Shown: positions 19,701-28,889, counted from the stretch's first letter. The stretch: DNA of 64,000 nt from Rivularia sp. PCC 7116 (GCF_000316665.1 NC_019678.1:3782001-3846000); one strand, 5' to 3'. Translations and numbers: made by a program. The notes: generated from the letters alone by a model not told the origin.

Positions 19701-21305
19701 AGCATTAGGATTCCCGACAAAGCCATCCAGTTTCACACTATCGCTAGCTTCAATCAAGATATTACCACCATTTCCTTTTCCTAAAACAGCTGTCGATATC
19801 CGACTTCCATTAGTTAAAGCAAGGTTTTTAGTTGTGACTCGGATATTTCCACCTTCACCAACTCCTTCAGGAAAGATGCTACTGCTAATGCTACTAATAT
19901 TATCGAAACTAACAGTATCGCGAGCATTTATAGTGATATTACCAGCATTTCCTTTTCCCGCAGTATCGCTATAAATGGAAGCTCCATCGGTAACAGAAAG
20001 ATTACCAGTAGTTAATTGAATATTACCTGCATTGCCAATAGCTTCCGATAATACAAAACTAGAAATTGCAGTTAATCGAGTATCTTCTAAATCGTTACTA
20101 TTATCAAAAGAAGGTAGATTACCACTGCCCTGTAAGAAAATATTTTCACGAGCATTTATATTTATATTACCTGCATTCCCGATTCCAAAGTTGTCATTAT
20201 TTATTGCAGAATCTGAACCTAAGAAAAGTGAATTTGCATTAATATTGATACTTCCAGCATTACCTTGACTGTAAACCCTGTTATCAATCAAAACATTATT
20301 TTTGAGTTCAATTGAACCCGTAGCATTAAAGTTAATATCTCCCGCTTGTGCATTAGGATTATCTGAGTTTTCAGCTATTCCAGCATAGATACTTGAGTTA
20401 GAAAGTTCTAAATTACGAGCATTAATTGTAAAATTTCCTCCACCAGCACCTAAAACACTAATAAAAGATTGATTTGCTAAGGAAACATCTCCTCTTTCCA
20501 CATCTTCCGGAATATTTAAACTAAAACTATCACCAGAAATATCTAATCCAATACTTCCCGGTGATGTAACAGAAGCTAATTCAATATTTCCTTCATAAGC
20601 TCTTAATCTACCTCCATCAAAGTTAATATCACCACCAACGAGCAATAAACTTTTACCGTCGGGAACTCTCAATCCTGTAGTTTCAAATCCATAGGGATTT
20701 ATTCCTGCTGCTGCTTGAGATTTATTAATGATTCCCCCACTAGCTTCTACCTGATTGAAAAACAAAGCTGATGGATTTACAGTTAATGAACCTGGTATTT
20801 CTGGATTTGTAGCGCTAAAACTACCTTGTTCACCAAACTGTAATCCCGAAGCAGTTGTTCCCACGAAAGAACCTTTTAAATCTAAACTCGCGTTTTCTCC
20901 AAATACAATTCCATTGGGATTAATCAAAAACAAATTAGCAGCACCATCAACTCCCAAAGTCCCGAAAATATTTGATTGATTTCCACCAGTTACCCTGGTT
21001 AAAATATTTTCTACACCATCGGGATTCGCAAAATAAACAGCTTGTCCGTTATTGATATTAAACTCGCTGAAGCTGTGAAATAAATTACTGTTGCGTCTCG
21101 CTCCACCATCAATTTTGTCTGCATTTATTCCTTTAATCTCAACGTTGCGATTTAAACGAGAATTTTCTCTACCCAAAGTATTGTCGGGAGTGATATTACT
21201 TTGTTGAGCCAAGGCTGAATTTGTAATTAAAAATACACCCATGCAGCCAGCTATTCCTGCCAATGTGAATCGTAAGCGCTCGTAAAAACTATATTTTATG
21301 GGCAT
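16800..21305 (-). CDS. TpsA-type exoprotein (paralogue 5)
   Basis: 1501 residues. Signal peptide beginning MPIKYSFYERLRF and ending near LAQQSN, TPS domain with NLFLINPNGIVFGEN, long beta-helix passenger, and the shared C-terminal domain (SCIARGNKRQENSF, WKKGD, LLSRECTN). Its first 40 codons and upstream region are nearly the same as those of paralogue 7, while its last 90 residues match paralogue 4, so the gene looks like a mosaic. The passenger contains a repeated module of about 180 residues (GKGGSIDINTQ ... GDAGNVTVTTGDF ... NITFNANTF) present twice. It has its own upstream block, so it is probably transcribed separately although the gap to the next upstream gene is only 119 bp. Confidence 0.93.
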   Translation of the reverse strand: MPIKYSFYERLRFTLAGIAGCMGVFLITNSALAQQSNITPDNTLGRENSRLNRNVEIKGINADKIDGGARRNSNLFHSFSEFNINNGQAVYFANPDGVENILTRVTGGNQSNIFGTLGVDGAANLFLINPNGIVFGENASLDLKGSFVGTTASGLQFGEQGSFSATNPEIPGSLTVNPSALFFNQVEASGGIINKSQAAAGINPYGFETTGLRVPDGKSLLLVGGDINFDGGRLRAYEGNIELASVTSPGSIGLDISGDSFSLNIPEDVERGDVSLANQSFISVLGAGGGNFTINARNLELSNSSIYAGIAENSDNPNAQAGDINFNATGSIELKNNVLIDNRVYSQGNAGSININANSLFLGSDSAINNDNFGIGNAGNININARENIFLQGSGNLPSFDNSNDLEDTRLTAISSFVLSEAIGNAGNIQLTTGNLSVTDGASIYSDTAGKGNAGNITINARDTVSFDNISSISSSIFPEGVGEGGNIRVTTKNLALTNGSRISTAVLGKGNGGNILIEASDSVKLDGFVGNPNAVSSTENLSDRIVPVRILSDLLGFGVGKGGDIQITTNNLSVSNLAEISASTSGEGDAGNITINARDKVTFSDFGTASSTATNLFDFLPIPIDVGNGGDIRINTGELLLKNGGFISASNNGGKNAGNIFLDVRDTITVDGVASNGLESSANTFTSNGSAGNIEVKTGSLFLTNSGYISTALSTEETADEIPSAGDIKINARDTVKIDGESSLFTSLLSGTGESGNIEIETKSLSINNAMLSTITAGKGNAGNIKLTIESLSLDNSGFISTGTLDKGDAGNIQINATDLILLSNSSRISSDVGVGAEGKGGSIDINTQDLTLIDGSRITSGLEGKGRGGEININASESVNLSGIGSNGFFSGIFTSTAAGASGDAGNVTVTTGDFNLKDYAIVNARTFNDGNAGNITFNANTFEATNGGQVNTSTFNSGNAGDINLNIKDKIILSGNEQDFTGLFAATSSESTGKGGSVFIDSRSIIIDNNAVISVSTSGKGDAGEIELNADSFDLNNDARITANTLGKGDAGNIELNATDSILLSNSSVIESDVNSGAEGKGGSIDINTQTLKLIDGSGIASRVFGKGKGGEININASESVTLSGIDSDGFFSGIFTLTATEASGDAGNLTVTTGDFNLKDDAIVNAITSNDSKAGNITFNANTFAATNGGQVNTSTFSSGKAGNINLNIKDKITFSGIGKSLRSGLFASTSPESSGKGGSIFIDPRLVIIENGAGISVGSDGSGDAGDITLQAGTLQLNNGFITAQTASTEGGDITLQISDLLLLRNQSQITTTAGTAQAGGNGGNITIDSKFIVAPQNENSDITANAFSGNGGTVNINSRGIFGIESQESLTLKSDITASSEEAIAGETNINKDDTSSIQNSFTELSPNIDTDAIIANSCIARGNKRQENSFRNTGSGALPTNRAGNIFVSKYATGKVRTVESNNPAWKKGDAIVEPSGLYRLKNGELLLSRECTN

Positions 21306-21367
21306 ATATACGCTTTTATACTTGTGAATACAATAGTAATAATACTTGTTATTTTGGTAACTAGTAC

Positions 21368-21412
21368 ATCAAATCCTAAGTTAGATAATAATTGCAATAC
21401 AGTTTTGTGCAA
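21368..21412 (-). promoter_or_regulatory. Conserved TpsA upstream block (copy 2)
   Basis: On the - strand it begins TTGCACAAAACTGTATTGCA and ends GGATTTGAT, 45 bp in all, 63 bp before the start codon of paralogue 5. TTGCA occurs twice in direct orientation with starts 15 bp apart. Confidence 0.75.
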
Positions 21413-21424
21413 AGTTCAGCGATA

Positions 21425-24400
21425 TTAATCGGAACACTCCCGACTCAATAACAATTCTCCATTCTTCAACCGATATAATCCTTGAGGCTCAACAATCGCA
21501 TCGCCTTTTTTCCAAGCTGGGTTGTTACTTTCAACAGTTCTAACTTTACCAGTTGCGTATTTAGAAACAAAAATATTCCCAGCGCGATCGCTTCGTAAAG
21601 CACCAGAGCCTGTAATCCGCAAAGAGTTTTCTTGTCGCTTGTTACCACGTGCAATACAACTGTTAGCAATTATTGCGTCGGTATCTATATTTGGAGAAAG
21701 TCCGGTAAAGCTGTTTTGAATTGAACTGGTATCATCTTGATTAATACTTGTTTCACCAGAAATACCTCTTTGGGAACTTGCGGTAATATCGCTTTTATCT
21801 GTTGGTTGTGAACGGGATTCAATACCGAAAATAGCTTCAGAAGTAATATTAACTTTTCCACCACTTCCTTCAAAAGCGTTGGCAGTAATATCGCTGTTTT
21901 CTTCGGGAATAACAACGATAAATTTAGAATTTATATCGATATTCCCTCCATCTCCACCAGCTTGAGCAATTCCTGCGGTGGTGGAAATTTGACTACTGTT
22001 ACGCAATACTAATTTTTCACTTACGTTTAAGGTAATATTCCCACCTTGAGTGGCGGCTGTTTGTGCAAAGATACTGCTATTGTCTAGTTTGATAATGCCT
22101 GCTTGCACTTCGATATTCCCTGCACCCCCCGTACCATTGCTACTAGCAGAAATTGTAGAACCACCGGTTAATGTCAGGGTTTGGGTATCGAGATCAATTG
22201 CACCACCTTTTCCTTCTCCTCCTGTAAACACATTGCTGGTAATCTGGCTAGAGTTGGATAAGGCAATGGAATCAGCAGCATCTACTTTAACCTTACCCGC
22301 ATCTCCCTTACCTCCAGTTTCAGTAGAAAGGAATCCACGATTATCTAAGAATAGAGAACCCGTGGTGATTTCGATATCTCCACTATCACCAATAGCATTT
22401 GAGTTAACAACATTGAAGGCAAAGCCCCGATCAAAAGTAACAGTATCGCGGGCATTAATATTTATATTACCGGCATTTCCTAGCCCAGATGTTGCAGCAA
22501 ATAGTACAGCACCATTGGTAACAGAAAGTGACCCAGTTGTAATTTGGATATCTCCACTTTTACCTGTACCCCTACCTAGGGCAGTAGATAAGCCACTATT
22601 TTTTCCATCAAATTTGATACTCTCGCGGGCATTAATTGTAATATCCCCACCATTGGCGATATTGTTACTATTCTCTTCTGGAAATCCTTCAACACTCATG
22701 TCACCGCCATTTGTTAAGAACAGCGATCCAGTTTTGACCTCAATATTTCCTGCATTACCATTAGACACAGTACTCCTGGCGCTACTTGGTATTGCTACAC
22801 CAAGCTTGTTACTACCTACTCCATCGAAAGTAATGGTGTCGCCCACATCAAGGAAAATATTACCTGCATTTCCCTTTCCAAAGTTAGCGGTAGAAATAAT
22901 ACCACCATTTTTCAACAGGAATTCACCTGTGGTAATGCGGATGTCCCCACCATTGCCAACACTGTTAGAACTCCCATTGGTAGAGACTATAGACATTAAT
23001 CCTGAACTTGCATCAAAGCCATCAAAGATAACTTTATCGCTGGCATTAATCGTGATATTCCCTGCATTTCCTTGTCCATCTGTGAAAGCAGTTATTTGTG
23101 CTCCATTGCTGACGGAAAGTAACCCTGTTGTAATTTGAATATCTCCTCCTTTACCCAAACCTGTAGCCAGCAAACTGCTATCAATGCTACTAGTTCTACT
23201 ACCAACTTTGCTGTCTAATTCCACATTATCCTTAGCTTCAACAAAAATATTACCGGCATTTCCTTCCCCTGAAACATTGGTAGATAATTGACCTCCATTT
23301 TTTAAGGATAGGGTTCCGGTTGTCACCCAGATATCTCCTCCTTTACCAACTCCACCAGTAAAGACATTGCTGCCAGCAAAACCATAAGTGTCAAAGGTAA
23401 CTGTATCGCGGGCATTAATAGTAATATTCCCTGAATCACCTTTCCCGTTAATACTACTACTAATGAAAGCTCCATCAGTAACTGAGAGAGTCCCAGTATT
23501 TAATTGAATATTACCAGCATTCCCTACAGATTCTGGATTTACGGAACTAATGATGCGAGTAAATAAAGTACCGTTACTTCCATCTCTCAAAGTAACATCA
23601 CCAGAACCATCCAAAGAAATATTTTGACTAGCATTTACAATTATATTGCCTGCATTACCTTGTCCAGAAGTTTTAGCATTTATTTCAGAACCTTCAGCCA
23701 GAGTTAGGGAACCAGTATTAATATTAATATCGCCAGCATTTCCTACAGCACCAATCCCTACGAAGCTAGAAATATCACTGGATATTCCGTCTTTAATTCC
23801 ATTAATAGTAACTGCATCACGAACATTAATATTTATATTTCCTGCATTACCTTGCCCACCTAGGAGATTTGTCTCAACATCTGCATTATCAAGCGTTGCT
23901 TGAATTTGGGAACCATCGTTAAGGGAAAGCGAACCAGCATTGATACTAATATTTCCTCCCTTACCAATTCCTCCCGCTTCTATATTGTTGACAATAATAC
24001 TATCTACAAGAAATATAGAATTAGATGCTTGTAAGGATATATTCCCAGCATTCCCTTGGCTGTAGACGCTGTTATCAATCCCAGCACCATCTTTAAGTAA
24101 AATCGAATCTGTAGCATTAAGATTAACATCTCCCGCTTGTGTCTCTGGATTTACTGAGTTTCCACTAATTCCAGCAAAGATAAATGAGTTAGAAATTTCC
24201 AAATTACGAGCATTAATTATAAAATTTCCCCCACCAGCACCAAAAACACTTACAGCGGCTATATTTGTTAGAGAAATATCCCCTCTTTCCACATCTTCGG
24301 GAATATTTAAACTAAAACTATCACCAGCAATATCTAAGTCAACAGTTCCCGGTGCAGATACAGAAGCTAATTCAATATTCCCTTCGTAAGCTTTTAATCT

Positions 24401-25105
24401 ACCACCATCAAAGTTGATATTACCTCCCACCAACAACAAACTTTTACCATCAGGAACTCTTAATCCTGTAGTTTCATCACCTTCTGGATTGATTCCTGCC
24501 GGTGCTTGGGATTTATTAATTATTCCTCCACTCGCTTGTACTTGATTGAAAAACAAAGCTGAAGGATTGACTGTTAAATTACCAGGCATTTCTGGATTTG
24601 TAGCGCTAAAACTACCCTGTTCCCCAAACTGTATTCCACTCGCAGTTGTTCCCACAAAAGAGCCTTGTAAATCTAAACTAGAATTTTCTCCAAATACAAT
24701 TCCATTGGGATTAATCAAAAATAAATTCGCAGCACCATCAACTCCCAAAGCTCCGAAAATATTCGACGCATTCCCACCGGTTACTCGCGTTAAGATATTT
24801 TCTACTCCAGAGGGATTTACAAAATACACTCTCTGTCCATCATTGATATTAAACTCACTAAAGCTGTGAAAAAGATTACTATCCCTTCGCGCTCCCCCAT
24901 CAATTCTATCTGCATTTATTCCGTTAATAGTCACATCGCGATTTAAACGAGAGGATTCTGCACCCAAAGTATTGTCGGGAGTGATATTACTTTGCTCAGC
25001 CAGGGTTTTAGTCGTAAGCAGACTAGCACCTAAACAACCCAAGAATCCGACTAAATTGAGATATAAACACTTGTTTAAACCGTATATTATGGTCATGGGA
25101 TGCAC
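21425..25105 (-). CDS. TpsA-type exoprotein (paralogue 6)
   Basis: 1226 residues. N-terminus MHPMTIIYGLNKC (the second Met is an alternative start), signal peptide ending near LAEQSN, TPS domain with NLFLINPNGIVFGEN, beta-helix passenger, common C-terminal domain ending LLSRECSD. The 3' part (about 21600-22290) is almost identical at DNA level to the 3' part of paralogue 7 (about 32160-32850), whereas the middle parts differ more, which indicates gene conversion or recent duplication followed by exchange. Its upstream region runs into the IS copy at 25221. Confidence 0.92.
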   Translation of the reverse strand: MHPMTIIYGLNKCLYLNLVGFLGCLGASLLTTKTLAEQSNITPDNTLGAESSRLNRDVTINGINADRIDGGARRDSNLFHSFSEFNINDGQRVYFVNPSGVENILTRVTGGNASNIFGALGVDGAANLFLINPNGIVFGENSSLDLQGSFVGTTASGIQFGEQGSFSATNPEMPGNLTVNPSALFFNQVQASGGIINKSQAPAGINPEGDETTGLRVPDGKSLLLVGGNINFDGGRLKAYEGNIELASVSAPGTVDLDIAGDSFSLNIPEDVERGDISLTNIAAVSVFGAGGGNFIINARNLEISNSFIFAGISGNSVNPETQAGDVNLNATDSILLKDGAGIDNSVYSQGNAGNISLQASNSIFLVDSIIVNNIEAGGIGKGGNISINAGSLSLNDGSQIQATLDNADVETNLLGGQGNAGNININVRDAVTINGIKDGISSDISSFVGIGAVGNAGDININTGSLTLAEGSEINAKTSGQGNAGNIIVNASQNISLDGSGDVTLRDGSNGTLFTRIISSVNPESVGNAGNIQLNTGTLSVTDGAFISSSINGKGDSGNITINARDTVTFDTYGFAGSNVFTGGVGKGGDIWVTTGTLSLKNGGQLSTNVSGEGNAGNIFVEAKDNVELDSKVGSRTSSIDSSLLATGLGKGGDIQITTGLLSVSNGAQITAFTDGQGNAGNITINASDKVIFDGFDASSGLMSIVSTNGSSNSVGNGGDIRITTGEFLLKNGGIISTANFGKGNAGNIFLDVGDTITFDGVGSNKLGVAIPSSARSTVSNGNAGNIEVKTGSLFLTNGGDMSVEGFPEENSNNIANGGDITINARESIKFDGKNSGLSTALGRGTGKSGDIQITTGSLSVTNGAVLFAATSGLGNAGNININARDTVTFDRGFAFNVVNSNAIGDSGDIEITTGSLFLDNRGFLSTETGGKGDAGKVKVDAADSIALSNSSQITSNVFTGGEGKGGAIDLDTQTLTLTGGSTISASSNGTGGAGNIEVQAGIIKLDNSSIFAQTAATQGGNITLNVSEKLVLRNSSQISTTAGIAQAGGDGGNIDINSKFIVVIPEENSDITANAFEGSGGKVNITSEAIFGIESRSQPTDKSDITASSQRGISGETSINQDDTSSIQNSFTGLSPNIDTDAIIANSCIARGNKRQENSLRITGSGALRSDRAGNIFVSKYATGKVRTVESNNPAWKKGDAIVEPQGLYRLKNGELLLSRECSD

Positions 25106-25165
25106 TTTAAATATTCTTTCCTAGCAAAAAAATATAGTCAAATTGCTATTTATAGCAACAAATCA

Positions 25166-25210
25166 ATGAAATCTTAATACATCAAGCAATAGCAATGCAG
25201 TTTTGTGCAA
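25166..25210 (-). promoter_or_regulatory. Conserved TpsA upstream block (copy 3)
   Basis: On the - strand TTGCACAAAACTGCATTGCT ... AAGATTTCAT, 61 bp before the start of paralogue 6. The IS inserted only 10 bp beyond its distal edge, leaving the block intact. Confidence 0.68.
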
Positions 25211-25220
25211 TCTTTAGGTA

Positions 25221-25813
25221 TATAGAACCCCGGAAGGTATCTTTACATTCTCCGGTATAATAATCCTAAATGGTGATTATCAAATACACATTCAGTAATG
25301 CGATAGCGAAGCGCTGCTGCAAGCAGAACGCCCTTTGCCACAACTTGAGTAAATTAAAAGACAATGGGCTATTCAAGTAGTTTAACGGATAAAGAGTGGG
25401 AAATTATTGAACCTCTCCAACAATCAGAAGAAAAGAACTAAACCTCCAACATGGAGTAAGAGAAAAATTTTAGATGGGGTTCTCTATCAACTAAAAAATG
25501 GTTGTAATTGGTCTGATTTACCCTGCATACTTACCCCCATACTCAACTGTATTTTGGCATTACAAACAGCGGTAAATCGACCGGTTGGAAAACGGGAAAA
25601 CCTCGTAAGCGTAGAATCAAGTATCCAATAGTTAAAAAGACCATTCCTAAGCCACCTAAAAAAGCAAAAGAATCTGCTTAGTAGTTATTATTTCATTTTT
25701 TTTTGGCTAAAGATTTTTTAACTCAGTATTCCTGAGTCATTTTGCAGTGGTTAGTCTAAACTCCAGTTAAAAGATTAGCAACTGATTAAATAGATCCCAT
25801 TCGGGGTTCTATA
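25221..25813 (+). mobile_element. IS5-family element, internally replaced copy (IS-A)
   Basis: Ends are inverted repeats: TATAGAACCCCGGAAGG at the left and CCCATTCGGGGTTCTATA at the right, probably TAGAACCCCG with a TA target duplication. The first 350 bp look identical to the copy at 30936, including the same frameshift in the transposase start (DUF4096-like: LTDKEWEIIEPL, then out of frame RTKPPTWSKRKILDGVLYQLKNG). After 25570 the sequence changes: a short open stretch encodes a Lys/Arg-rich tail (GKPRKRRIKYPIVKKTIPK, stop at 25680), then AT-rich DNA, then a right end that is related to but diverged from the other copy. It cannot encode a functional transposase. Confidence 0.8.
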
Positions 25814-26228
25814 GAGTTACAAAAGCAGTAGGAAATAGAGAAAGAACTTCTTGAAGAAGAAAGAATTAAAGTTGAAGAAAGGAAAGCTTTGCAAAGTAAA
25901 GCTGAGGCATGGTTGAAAAATTTAGATACATTATCTCCCGAAGGGTTATGGTTTGAAAAGTTTGCTGAGGGTTATCTCACATCTTGCACCATTCTCAACA
26001 ACCGCCGTATTCATAAATTCTCAGGCTAATACACAAAGTCTGATAAATCAGACTGGGTATGGGTTTTAGTGCGTTTTAACGTACTTTGTATATTAGCCTT
26101 GAAATTTATTTCTCTGCGAGAAAGCCTTCGGCTTACAAGGTGGGTTTTGGGGCTAATCAAGAATGGTGCAAGATATCAGTTATCCTTCAAGGTTAGAAGC
26201 TGGGATTGATTATTTACAAGGGAATTAA
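25814..26228 (+). pseudogene. 3' half of Slr1339-family salt-stress protein gene, disrupted
   Basis: Directly after the IS right end the frame reads ELQKQ-stop-EIEKELLEEERIKVEER..., then AEAWLKNLDTLSPEGLW and FEKFAEGY, is interrupted by a 202-bp element, and resumes SRLEAGIDYLQGN with a stop at 26226-26228. This charged coiled-coil plus the closing LEAxIDYLQ motif is what I know from the cyanobacterial Slr1339 salt-stress family. The matching 5' half lies at 30718-30935, before the other IS copy. An in-frame TAG replaces a likely Gln codon, so the fragment is decaying. Confidence 0.7.
25977..26178. mobile_element. 202-bp MITE-like element inside the salt-stress gene remnant
   Basis: Terminal inverted repeats of 19 bp with two mismatches (core ATCTTGCACCATTCT and its complement), a second internal complementary pair (GGCTAATACACAAAGT / ACTTTGTATATTAGCC), and a 6-bp direct repeat GTTATC on both sides (25971-25976 and 26179-26184). 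Removing the element and one GTTATC restores the codons GGT TAT CCT TCA of the interrupted gene, which fixes the insertion boundaries. No coding capacity. Confidence 0.85.
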
Positions 26229-26259
26229 TAGTTTGTAAATAATCAATTCCAAAAGAAAG

Positions 26260-27831
26260 TTAAGTTGTAGCCTTAACATACTCAGTTTCATTCAAATCAT
26301 GCACCTTACCCAATCCTTCTCTGAGAGATTTAGCGATCGCTTGAGTTGCTTCCACAATATCTGTATCGTCTACAGTGTTGAGTGTAGCTAATTCTAGGTT
26401 ATGATGCTCGACCACATAGTACCAGGCATGATGAAGTAGCTCATTGCTGATAGAAGATACTCTGTACATTTCGATACCTGGAACCCAGAGAGCAATGACA
26501 TAGTGATGAATAAATTTTTCTACTTTAGTTAAAAATACCCCAGCAGGAATATCCTGACGACCGCTATCTTTAGTTGCTTGAGCGGCAAAACTGGCTTTAG
26601 CTTCGGGATGTTTAGTATTGTGAATAATCCAAGCTTGGACTTCTTTGGCAGCTCTGAGTAATGCATCTTCCATCCTATTTATATCTCCCTTACCAGGTTG
26701 GGCTACTTGGGCTTTTAGGGAAATTGGGAAAGTCCATTTACATAAGGTTCCAGAACCATTTTGGGTATAGTTAACAAATTCCTTCTGTGCTAGCACGCTA
26801 GGTGATATATTCAGGATCCGACCTGCATTTGCTCCCACAGAGAGGAGTTTAACACTAGAAGTCTTAATTGCATTAACTTGATAAAAATCATCATCGCCAG
26901 AGAAGCCAATGATATCGTCTACCTCATAAACATCATCCCGTAAATTTAAGGCGACGGTAGCCGCATTTTCGACGACTTGCTTGGCACCAAAAGAAAAACC
27001 AAGAGCTAAGGCACCAGCCAAGGGAGCAAGTAAACCTAGGGGAATTTCAGCGATCGCAAGACAAGCAACTGTAATACCAGGCCAAGCAACTATACTAACC
27101 ACATAAGCGATCGCTCTACCATTGCTGCCTAATTTATGAATATAGGGTTTACTAAAGATATATAAAGCACTTATAGGTATTCCTGCGGCGATAGCCTTAA
27201 GTATTTTTCCTATGTTATCACCGATAAATTTGTATATTTCTTGCCAATTAAGGTATTCTAAAAATGTGGACTTTGAGCTAGAGTCATTGATTATAGGGTC
27301 TGCCAGGATTTGATTACCGTCTTGCCAAACCATTAAGCCTGTTCCATTAATAGCATAGATAGTATTGCCACTATTAGCTGAAAAAGCTCTAGTTTTTTGA
27401 TTCCAAACAGCAGGAAGCCGAATTAATTGTTCGGATGCTGATTTTTGCTGTCTAATAAAAAATGATTGGTTTCCCTGACGACAGATATGAATCAAATATT
27501 GTTTTGTTTCAAAAGAAGCTACAAGATTGTTGTTTGATTCACAAAGTAGTGTTTGTTTAAGTTTACTCTTAGTTTCAAATTCATTCTTATTCTCATTCTG
27601 AGAAATTGATGGGGATGAATTACTTATCCTAGGGGAGGTGTCATCTTTTTTGCCACAACTGACTAAGTTAAGACTTGCTAGTATTCCTATGGTAAAAATA
27701 GAGGTTTTTATAAGATTATTTTTTTGTCGTTTATCTGCATTCACAAGATTTTTTTTACTAATTCGACTTCTGTTACCAACTTCAAATTTAAACATATTTC
27801 TGGGTGCCAGTAATTTCATAAAATCATTCAC
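26260..27831 (-). CDS. Lipoprotein-like domain fused to MscS-type mechanosensitive channel
   Basis: 523 residues. A hydrophobic segment ends in the lipobox-like LVSC (Cys59). Because this is far from the first Met, a GTG start at codon 30 (27744) would give a more normal signal length. Residues about 90-180 form a small domain (YLIHICRQGNQSFFIRQ, LIRLPA, GTGLMVWQDGNQILADP) of a kind common in cyanobacterial exported proteins. Two or three membrane helices follow (about 200-295), ending in an MscS pore-helix-like sequence, LAPLAGALALGFSFGAKQ and VVENAATVALNLRDDVYEVDD, and then the MscS beta domain and a cytoplasmic C-terminal part. Expected role: tension-gated channel in osmotic down-shock. 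The linked salt-stress remnant fits an osmotic theme but the genes are not one operon. Confidence 0.8.
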   Translation of the reverse strand: MNDFMKLLAPRNMFKFEVGNRSRISKKNLVNADKRQKNNLIKTSIFTIGILASLNLVSCGKKDDTSPRISNSSPSISQNENKNEFETKSKLKQTLLCESNNNLVASFETKQYLIHICRQGNQSFFIRQQKSASEQLIRLPAVWNQKTRAFSANSGNTIYAINGTGLMVWQDGNQILADPIINDSSSKSTFLEYLNWQEIYKFIGDNIGKILKAIAAGIPISALYIFSKPYIHKLGSNGRAIAYVVSIVAWPGITVACLAIAEIPLGLLAPLAGALALGFSFGAKQVVENAATVALNLRDDVYEVDDIIGFSGDDDFYQVNAIKTSSVKLLSVGANAGRILNISPSVLAQKEFVNYTQNGSGTLCKWTFPISLKAQVAQPGKGDINRMEDALLRAAKEVQAWIIHNTKHPEAKASFAAQATKDSGRQDIPAGVFLTKVEKFIHHYVIALWVPGIEMYRVSSISNELLHHAWYYVVEHHNLELATLNTVDDTDIVEATQAIAKSLREGLGKVHDLNETEYVKATT

Positions 27832-28280
27832 TTAAAATCATTCAAATAACTAATTATTTTGTTGAGATAGCTTGCTACGTAAATAGGGAGGATCTCAAAT
27901 GTAGAAAAATATATTTTGTCATTACGTTAGCTAGCGCTATACTACGTAAACGTGTAAAGTCTAAGTGTTGCGATTGCTACCACTCGGTAACACTTCGCTA
28001 CGCTTCATACCCTACGGGAACTTTTTCAAAGAACACAATAACAACCCGTATCTTAGTAAATTTGTAAAATTGGGATGTTCCCCGTAAATAAGTATTTATG
28101 CAAAAATATTTGTATATTTCAAAAATAATTAATTAATTATTTAAATTATTAACCCTTTGCCATTGATTAATGGAGTGTAGCTGAATAACACAATGGGAAA
28201 TGTAAATAATATTAAGTACTTGTACATAATATTATTTATTTAAATATTTTTACGTTTATTAACGTTACTTGCTATTAATC
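27832..28280. other. Intergenic region with dispersed repeat
   Basis: 449 bp between two - strand genes. Around 27965-28025 lies a GC-richer dispersed palindrome-type repeat (ACTCGGTAACACTTCGCTAC, TACCCTACGGGAA). The rest is AT-rich, with several overlapping AATATTATT-like palindromes near 28200-28245. I see no gene; it must hold the promoter of the MscS-like gene. Confidence 0.5.
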
Positions 28281-28889
28281 TCAAAATGCTTTTATTAACA
28301 GATTACTAAGCCTTCCTTTTAAATTAAAGAATAAATTGATATTTTCTTCCTCGTACTCTTGTTGTAAAGAGAATAGTTTCCTAATTTCAAATTCCAAGGC
28401 TACTTTTAATAGAGGAGAGCTTTTAGTACGAACAATGAAACCTATGTGAGAGTTTTGATTAGCAAAATCATCCGCTTCTTGGATTAATTGTTCATCAATT
28501 TCATCATATGATGCAGTAATGATTATGGGTATTTCCGGACAAAGCTTGTTGATGAGTCTGGCTGTTTCTAGTCCATTTATATTAGGCATACGCAAGTCAA
28601 GAATTATCAAAAATGGTGGTGAATTTTGCTTCTTTACTTGTTTGATGTAATCTACTGCTCTCTGACCATTTTCAACCATAATTGTGTCTAGGTTTCTTTG
28701 TTCTTCTTGTGCCCATCGCCGAACTGCAACTGATAAGGCATCTCTGACTTCGGGTTCTTCATCGGCAATAAGAACTGTTTTAGTTGTTTTAGTTGCTTTG
28801 TCTGGGGAAAATTGAAAATCCATATTTGTTGAGTCTGAAAGAAGATTAATTTTTAATGATGATGCAAATTTCTGTGGATAATTGAACAT
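28281..28889 (-). CDS. Single-domain response regulator
   Basis: 202 residues. Residues about 37-170 are a receiver domain: acidic pair DEE at 43-45, phospho-acceptor Asp98 (ILDLRMPNINGLETA), conserved Thr125 (ITASYDE) and Lys156 (RTKSSP). There is no DNA-binding or enzymatic output domain; the C-terminal 40 residues (LFSLQQEYEEENINLFF) look helical. It probably acts by protein contact in a phosphorelay; no kinase is encoded nearby. Two starts are possible (Met1 or Met23); the N-terminal 30 residues before the fold are not conserved-looking, so Met23 (28823) is plausible. Upstream DNA to 29075 shows no gene. Confidence 0.88.
   Translation of the reverse strand: MFNYPQKFASSLKINLLSDSTNMDFQFSPDKATKTTKTVLIADEEPEVRDALSVAVRRWAQEEQRNLDTIMVENGQRAVDYIKQVKKQNSPPFLIILDLRMPNINGLETARLINKLCPEIPIIITASYDEIDEQLIQEADDFANQNSHIGFIVRTKSSPLLKVALEFEIRKLFSLQQEYEEENINLFFNLKGRLSNLLIKAF

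Noticed and set aside
22050-23138. 362-codon open frame on the + strand opposite paralogue 6, rich in Pro/Ser/Leu
   Set aside because: It is the antisense shadow of a Gly/Asn/Thr-rich repeat gene; the same kind of frame occurs opposite every paralogue (for example 1392-2108, 12329-12847, 41581-42087) and has no start signal or known domain.
25407-25631. 74-codon frame starting MNLSNNQKKRTKPP, and the matching one at 31122
   Set aside because: Both are the second frame of a broken IS transposase; the TTG 'start' is inside the original gene.
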